Positions 57,946 to 64,000 of a DNA stretch of 64,000 nt are shown here, piece by piece. The DNA is from Sanghuangporus weigelae (taxonomy: Eukaryota > Basidiomycota > Agaricomycetes > Hymenochaetales > Hymenochaetaceae), in the NCBI GenBank assembly GCA_033182465.1, contig CP137320.1:1054001-1118000 (forward strand), given 5' to 3'. The notes under the pieces are model-generated. The model made no database searches. It was not told the DNA's origin and saw only the letters and a program-made list of their open reading frames with translations. A program made the translations under genes and the position numbers. Numbering within the stretch: position 1 is the first letter of the stretch; every line of letters starts with the position of its first letter.

Positions 57946-60673
57946 ATGCCTGTAGAATTGCCCATACTACACTTCAACGACGTCTACCGCGTCAACCCGC
58001 AGAAGATCACGGGAGGAGCGACGATCGATGTAACACAATTTGCGTGCATGCTGGACGCGCTGCGCGATGCGTGGCCGACGCGTGCTGATGATGAGAATCG
58101 GGATGGACTGGTGTTGTTTTCTGGCGATTTGTTTGCCCCATCTGTGGAGAGCTCGGTAACGCGTGGTAGCCATATGGTGAGCACGTTTCGAGATGGGATA
58201 TTGGTAGAAGTGGAAGCTTGACATGAGCTGTGATGTTTCTCAATTTCTACAGGTTCCCGTCATTAACGACCTCGCGCCAGACATTGCAGTAACGGGTGGG
58301 TTCTTGATCTCAATGCGATTATGAGTATGGTGCTTACATCCAGTCATCAAGGAAACCATGATTTTGATTTCGGTTCGTTCGTCTCGTATGCATCGATATC
58401 CTCGCCAAAGTAATGTGGCGACACACCGGCAGGGTACCCTCATCTAACTAAACTCTTGAATGATACCAAGTTTGTGAGCTTGCTGCCTACAATCCTACCT
58501 TCGCGTTTGCGCATTTCTGAATATGCTCTATAGCCCTGGGTCCTCAGCAATATAGTGGATGAAACGACTGGAAAAATCCCAGAATATCTGCACGAAGTAT
58601 ACGTGCTTGAGCGGCGCGGGATTCGCATTGGATTCATCGGCCTTGTTGAAAGGTGAGCGTCCTTCATTGATCCCTCGTAAGTGATTATAGTGCTTTGATC
58701 TTAGTGAATGGATTACTACTGTTCCTGCTTGGCCAACGAATTTCAAGTATAAAGACATGGTGCAAGTTGCTTTGGACTTGTCAAAGCGCTTGAGAGACCC
58801 TCAGGGAGAGTATCGTTGCGATTTAGTCATCGCGCTCACGCATTCCCGGTGGGTGCTCATAACGATTTCTTTCCTTTGATACTTGTGCTGACATACGTCT
58901 CTACAGACTACCAAATGTTTGCTCTTTCAGGATTTCTCTGAATCAACCAAGTAATGATTGGATATGATTCCAGGACGTTAGCCTTGCGAAGAGCATCAAC
59001 GTGCACTCTCCAACCCACCAGCCCGCGGACTTCGCTTCGAGGCAAGGTGCGGACCTAATCCTCGGCGGGCACGATCATGTCTACTATGCATCGCGCGGAG
59101 TTACTGCATGGGAAGGATACGATCTTAGTCAAGAAGTCCTCGGAGCGGAAGAAGACCACGATGTTCTGGTCATCAAAAGTGGAACGGACTTCCGCGAATT
59201 GAGTGAGATTGCGCTAGAGCTAGAGGATGCTCCTGAAGGGAGCGTAAGACGGAAAATAATCAAGAGCGTCAAGGGCAAGTCTTCTCTTGAAGTTATCGAA
59301 CAAGAAGCTGATTCGATGTTGCTTAGGCAAACGACATGAAACAAAACCTGGATCTCCATCTTCCCAGCGTCTCAAGGAGATTCTTTCAAAAGTACTGGAT
59401 TCTGTTTCTGATACAATGAAGAAGCCTGTATGCAATGCTGCTGAACCTCTTGACCTCCGCTCAGAAATTATTCGGACACAAGAGGTAAGCTCCACTTGTA
59501 TTTTCAAAGGACTTGCTGAAGCTTGCCAATTTCTTGGGTAAGTCTGGATCCGGTGATTGGTTCGCGGATGTGATCCATCATGCTTATGATGATGCGCTAT
59601 GTAACATGGGCATCGAGAGTCCGGATGGTGTTTTCCTATGTGCTGGGGCTCTACGAGGAGATACCGTTTATGGACCAGGTGAGAACTCAATTGTGGTGGC
59701 TGAACTAGTTAACAAATTATCACTTCCGCATAATGCAGGGAATATCACGCTAGGTGATATCATGGAGATTCTCCCATTCGAGGATAGCATACTGGTTCTT
59801 GAGCTTGAAGGAAAAACGATTTGGGAAGCATTTGAAGTAGGATTTGCTACTTGGCCGGCCCAAGAAGGGTATGTGGCAATGTCGTGATTTGTGGCTATTG
59901 ACCAGGATGTTCACTCCGATGCGTAGACGATTTCCTGTAATTGCTGGATTTCGTGTAACATGGGATTCAAGAAAGCCGCCAGGTCAACGCGTTCTGAACA
60001 TTGCGGTCCAGATGCACAAGCGCATAGATGAACATAAAAGTGGCGACTCGACTCCTAATCTTCTCTTTGAATATGAAGAGATCCCACGTAGTGCGGGGAG
60101 GAAGTACGTTGTCGTGACTCGGGAATACATGGCGCAAGGGCACGATGGGTTTGAGTGCCTGAAAGACCAGAAGATGCTCATCGATGATGAGCAGGGCCAG
60201 ATGATGAGCACTATCGTACGGAAGTATCTCCTGGGTATGTAACGATTTTGACCCTTCTACATGATATTTTCTGATTTTGTGCATGGCGTGTAGGTTCTAA
60301 ATACATCAACAAAATGAACCGAGCTGTCGGGCAATCATCCCAGCCTGGTCAGGCTGAACGTCCCAAGTTAGCACATTTGCACGCAGATACGGAACGAATA
60401 TTACGACACTCCAGAGCAGCTGCAGCACGGGCTCGGAGTCATTGGAGTCAGGCTCTTCAGCATGTCCGAGCCATATTGCACTCCCCTGTACACTATCGCG
60501 GACCTTTGAGTCTTGCCGGTAGAGAGCATATGGATAGTACAGATTGCTTTGATGGTGCTCGCGCCAGGGCTGGGGAACGGCAGCAGAGCACGGATGAGGG
60601 GGAAGATGAGGATTTGCCAGTCATCACACCATTCGCAGATGGCAGATTGAAAGACGTTGCCCGTGTAGTATAG
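57946..60673 (+). CDS. 5'-nucleotidase family metallophosphatase
   Basis: This is a two-metal phosphohydrolase of the UshA/5'-nucleotidase family. The N-terminus MPVELPILHFNDVYRVNP has the FNDVYR metal motif and no signal peptide, so an intracellular place is likely. Later metal motifs are FSGDLFAPS, NHDFDFG (split by introns), ALTHSR and GGHDHVYY. The C-terminal 5'-nucleotidase domain follows: DWFADVIHHAYDDALCNMG, LCAGALRGDTVYGPG, NITLGDIMEILPFEDSILVLELEGKTIWEAFE and FPVIAGFRVTWDSRKPPG. At least nine exons are needed. The last exon (about 60295-60673) encodes an extra Arg/Ala-rich, then acidic extension without a known domain. Natural substrate unknown. Confidence 0.88.
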
Positions 60674-60770
60674 CGAAGCTATTTGTATAAAAATAACGGC
60701 AATAAATTAATACACAAGGATTTATATTATATTGACTATGACTCGGTGAGGCAGTGAAGCGGTGCCGAGC

Positions 60771-61629
60771 TTCAAGTGGGGACTGCAATCCCAAAGGTTG
60801 ATGCGTGCCTTCCCACGGGCCATGCCGCGCCATGCCGGTGCGTCGATCACAAAAATACTTGTCTCACTTTTTGGTTTTGTCTTTGATGAGCTGCAACACC
60901 ATCCAAAACACATAAATTGTTTCTGTAAAAATCAAAATGTATGCATGAATACTTGAAAAATCTTGCTTTGGTATTTTAAAGAAAAATTTTCAAATATTGG
61001 GGGAGATATGACGAAATTTTGGTCATATCTCAACAACTGGCAATGACCGATTAAAATTTTTTATAATACGATTGAAGAGAATCTTATAAAATGGTAAATT
61101 GTGCACTTAAACTGAAGAAATCGTAAGTGTGGAAGGCCTGAAGCTCAAGAACTTAAAGAGTCTGAGAATACTCTGTTTTGGAATATCTCCCTCAAATGGA
61201 TGCCAATACCATTTATTTTTCCACAAAGACACTATCTATGCTATTAGAAGGCTCTGGAAGTATTTGCATGTAATCACCTTTTTGCGTTGAGGATAACTGC
61301 AATATACATGTTTCCAAGATGTCAGATATATGCTATCACGTGATCAAAGAAAGTGGGGAAACAAAGTAGTATCGAGCACTTCACAAGCAATAATAATTCA
61401 CCAGTTAGAGAAAAAGTAGGAATAATTCATCAAATACATAGAATATGATCATATACAAGCATTCACAATTATTATACATGACCAGTTGCTTTAGATTCCT
61501 TTTATTGTAGTAAATTAAGAAGTGCGACAATGAGATCGGCGTGAGTTACTAAAATAGGGAACAGTTTGAGCTCCGCCTGAGAAAAAACTGGCACGCGTCA
61601 ACGTTTGGGATTGCCAGTCCCCACTTCAA
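60771..61629. mobile_element. MITE-like element with roughly 38-bp inverted ends
   Basis: The ends at 60771-60809 and 61590-61629 form an inverted pair. After AAGTGGGGACT both read GCAATCCCAAA, one base apart, then GTTGA and GCGTGCC. About 34 of 37 aligned columns agree. The 780-bp interior is AT-rich with no coding capacity. A target-site duplication could not be fixed: flanks read CGAGCTT on the left and AAATGAC on the right. It is therefore non-autonomous and of unknown superfamily. The close match between the ends suggests a younger insertion than the 17-kb element. It lies between the phosphatase gene and MBF1. Confidence 0.75.
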
Positions 61630-61650
61630 ATGACGGGGGCAAACTAAATG

Positions 61651-61680
61651 CGAGTCACGTGGCTCAAGTCTTTATAAGTG
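61651..61680 (+). promoter_or_regulatory. E-box and TATA-like element of MBF1
   Basis: GAGTCACGTGGCTC, a near-palindrome around CACGTG (61656-61661), is followed ten bases later by TTTATAAG (61671-61678). The latter is about 110 bp upstream of the MBF1 ATG. The MITE ends only about 22 bp before this block. Confidence 0.5.
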
Positions 61681-61787
61681 AGCTGATGTAGCGCCTTCAC
61701 CCGAATCACCGCAACTCACTTCACCCTTGATCATCGCCCTGCAGCCTCTCACTCTCCTCATACAAAAACACATTTGATTCGAACACA

Positions 61788-62552
61788 ATGAGCAACACCG
61801 AGTGGGATAGCAAGCTTGTCATTGGCAGCAAGGCTGTCCGCCCATCGACTGTGAAGAAACAGTCTGAATTGAACGGTGAGTGCAAACTTGATGAGGCGTG
61901 ACGCAAGCGAGTTGGTTGAACTGACTTGCTTTCCTACTTTACAGCGGTTCGTAATACTTTCTGGTTGCGATGGAAGATAATGGATGTAATTCTGACTTGA
62001 TCTCGATTTGTAGGCGAGGAGATCAGGAGCGGTCGTTGGGACAGACAAAAAGGTCACTGCTGGTACTAACAAGGGTCACGTTGGTATGTAATGAGGGTTT
62101 TCCCCATCGGTTGCGTATTTATGTCCTTCTAGGACCCGACCATCAGCGTATCGCTAAGCTTGACCGTGAAAACGAGGTTGCGCCACCTCCAAAAGTGCCG
62201 CCAACAGTTGGCAAGGTGCGTCTCTCTCGGATGACGTGTTCATCCGTTTGCTCGTTGAATAATACTGATGACATGCAATTGTTTGCTTCAGGCCATCCAA
62301 ACTGCGCGCGCAGAGCTCCAGATGTCTCAGAAGGATCTGGCACAGAAGGTCAATGAGAAGCCTTCGGTGATCCAAGACTATGAGGCGGGTAAGGCGATCC
62401 CGAACCCCCAGATCCTTGGTAAGCTCGAGCGTGCACTCAAGGTCAAACTTCGGGGTAAGTCGATTTTGAATCACATAATGATATCGTGTTTTCTGACTAG
62501 AAATGTAGGTAGCGAGATTGGGAAGAAACTGGAGGGGCCAAAGAAAGCATGA
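61788..62552 (+). CDS. MBF1: Multiprotein-bridging factor 1
   Basis: MBF1 is a small conserved coactivator that links activators to TBP and also guards the frame on stalled ribosomes. The exons are 61788-61875, 61945-61946, 62014-62083, 62133-62215, 62292-62454 and 62509-62552, 149 residues in all. The N-terminus is [17 protein letters not shown]; then [20 protein letters not shown] and [16 protein letters not shown]. The Cro/C1-type helix-turn-helix follows ([39 protein letters not shown]). The frame between LN and AARRSG can be kept only if a 2-nt exon (CG) lies between two normal introns of 69 and 67 bp, each with a CTGAC branch-like site. The second donor is GTTCGT. Confidence 0.93.
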
Positions 62553-62805
62553 TTCTGTTCCTTGTCCCCTCCACAAAGTGTGCTATTGCGCTCCAGTTTC
62601 TTTGAATGTTCTGTTCTACCACGTGTAATGTTTATTGCTTAGACATTCTTCTTGTCCTTATCGTCCTTGTCATTAGTGCAACAAATGCTATTTGCTCTTT
62701 GGATTGGAAAAAAGATAAGGCCCTCAAATAGAGATGAAGGCATCATGATACAGTAATAATACGAAGGTAAGATGATCAATACAAAAGATTATACCAATCA
62801 AGAGA

Positions 62806-64000
62806 TCAAGTAGCGTGGTCATCAAGCGAGGTGCCCTTGACATTATGGTCAGTATGCACCACAGAAACGAGGCGGATTACGTACGTAAGAAATATAATCC
62901 GGACTTTCACAAGCCTTGTACTCTTTCAAGAGCTCGTCGACAGTTGCCCTGTAAGTCAATGAGTCATGTTACAGTAAGCTTGCTTCGGAGAAGTCGTACC
63001 GTGATTCGTCAAATTCAGATAGATCATTGTGGAACATCGATTCTTTCTTGTATTGATCCAAGAATGCATTACGTTTCCGCAGCCGATCGTATTGATCAAG
63101 CATGCGCTTGAAGAGCTGCAGACACGTGCATTAGGTTAGACTCGGAATGGCGCGAAGAATACAGAGGACCACTAACGGAAGCGATGCTGGTGTGGTTTGC
63201 GAGCATCAGGCCACTGACTCGATGGCTCGTAGTAACGTATGGCGACCTGCGCGTCAAAGCAACTTGAATAGATGCTGGACCCCACGGTATGAACGTCGCG
63301 AGTTGCCGTTCACGAATCCGGAGAAGGGATTGGTGGACCTGGAAAGCAACGAGTCGATCAGACAAGGCGTGAGACTGGATGTGAATGTATGTAATACGCA
63401 CGTCAGTGGGGTCGACTTCTCCCTGGATGATGTTCAGGATAGAAATGTAGCATGCTGTCTTGCTCGGTGTGGTTGAAACCATCCGGTTCTTAGGTTGTAA
63501 GAGTCGGCGCATGACATCAAGTACTGTCGTTCGTCGGATCGGTTTGGCCTACAAGTATGAACCAAAGGCTCGTGTCAATGCCGGGTATGATTCGTGTGAT
63601 GAATGAGACAACGCACTTTGTCTATCTGATCACTAGTGAAAGGCGTATATGAAGTCATGAGGAAGTGACATCGAGGAGTTGGGATGAGAGAAGCGATGAT
63701 GCCAACGAGGTCGTTGTTCATGTACCCGGGGTATCGGAGAGTCTGGGTGCTCGCAGCAATGACAGTCGAAGCCTGAACGAATAACAGTGAGTGCTCGATA
63801 CCTATAAATGAAAGAAATAACGCACAAGTTGATTCGTCTGGTCAAACGATGGCGTCTGGACACGTAGTCTGTCTGCACATAGTCGAGCAAGGGCTCCATT
63901 ATCGAGCACGACAACCGAGTCGGCGTGGTTCGTAAGTCGCTTAAGTGTTAGCAGCGAGTTGTACGGTTGCACGACCACGTCCCCTTCATTCGCATTAGGA
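62806..64000 (-). CDS. Gamma-tubulin, C-terminal part (gene cut by window edge)
   Basis: Gamma-tubulin nucleates microtubules in the gamma-TuC at spindle pole bodies. Visible blocks, reading inward from the window end, are [142 protein letters not shown] and [13 protein letters not shown]. Seven short introns (49-68 bp) interrupt this part. The last one (62836-62884) is chosen because it ends the protein [13 protein letters not shown]; reading through would give a different short tail. The GTP-binding N-terminal half is outside the window. The gene converges on MBF1. Confidence 0.93.

Overview
This is nuclear DNA of a filamentous fungus, most likely a mushroom-forming basidiomycete (Agaricomycetes). 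Genes are dense, lie on both strands and are cut by many 46-100 bp introns with GT..AG ends and CTRAY-like branch points. The protein content fits: a basidiomycete sesquiterpene synthase, BTB proteins of the mushroom type, small lineage-specific C2H2 factors, and ordinary eukaryotic housekeeping genes. Gene models were built by hand. For most genes the exon lengths sum to an open frame.

Left part (1-16.9 kb): the end of a carboxylesterase; eIF3c (-) back to back with the Rag GTPase GTR1 (+); two tandem BTB genes (-); an NAD(P)-binding protein (-) divergent from VPS11 (+); adenylosuccinate synthetase ADE12 (-), convergent with VPS11 and divergent from COX16 (+).

17.0-23 kb is the accessory heart of the window. 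A decayed 2.4-kb element with inverted ends encloses broken, intron-containing pieces of two unrelated host genes, an MLP1/TPR nucleoporin and the proteasome subunit RPN9. It resembles a gene-fragment-capturing (Pack-type) DNA transposon. Next to it is an unrecognised gene with two lysine/arginine-rich blocks, followed by a decayed relative in which its C-terminal module is repeated three times.

24-34 kb: a C2H2 gene, a DUF4203 membrane protein, ATP synthase subunit J (ATP18), another C2H2 gene and an OYE-type flavin oxidoreductase. 34-37.5 kb shows no convincing gene. At 37.7 kb is a terpene synthase with a TATA box and no visible tailoring partner.

39.7-50.6 kb: a DUF3429 mitochondrial membrane protein, a tetraspanin-like protein, methionine aminopeptidase MAP1 (-) head to head with the rRNA methyltransferase BMT2 (+), and D-lactate dehydrogenase DLD1. 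A decayed copy of the first BMT2 exon lies on the far side of MAP1.

50.7-55.1 kb is a nest of one intact C2H2 gene and at least four broken relatives in both orientations. 55.9-64 kb: a SWIM-RING protein with a GC-AG intron, a 5'-nucleotidase-family phosphatase, a roughly 860-bp MITE, MBF1 (whose frame requires a 2-nt microexon) and the 3' part of gamma-tubulin. I found no rRNA, tRNA, CRISPR array or retroelement that I could support.
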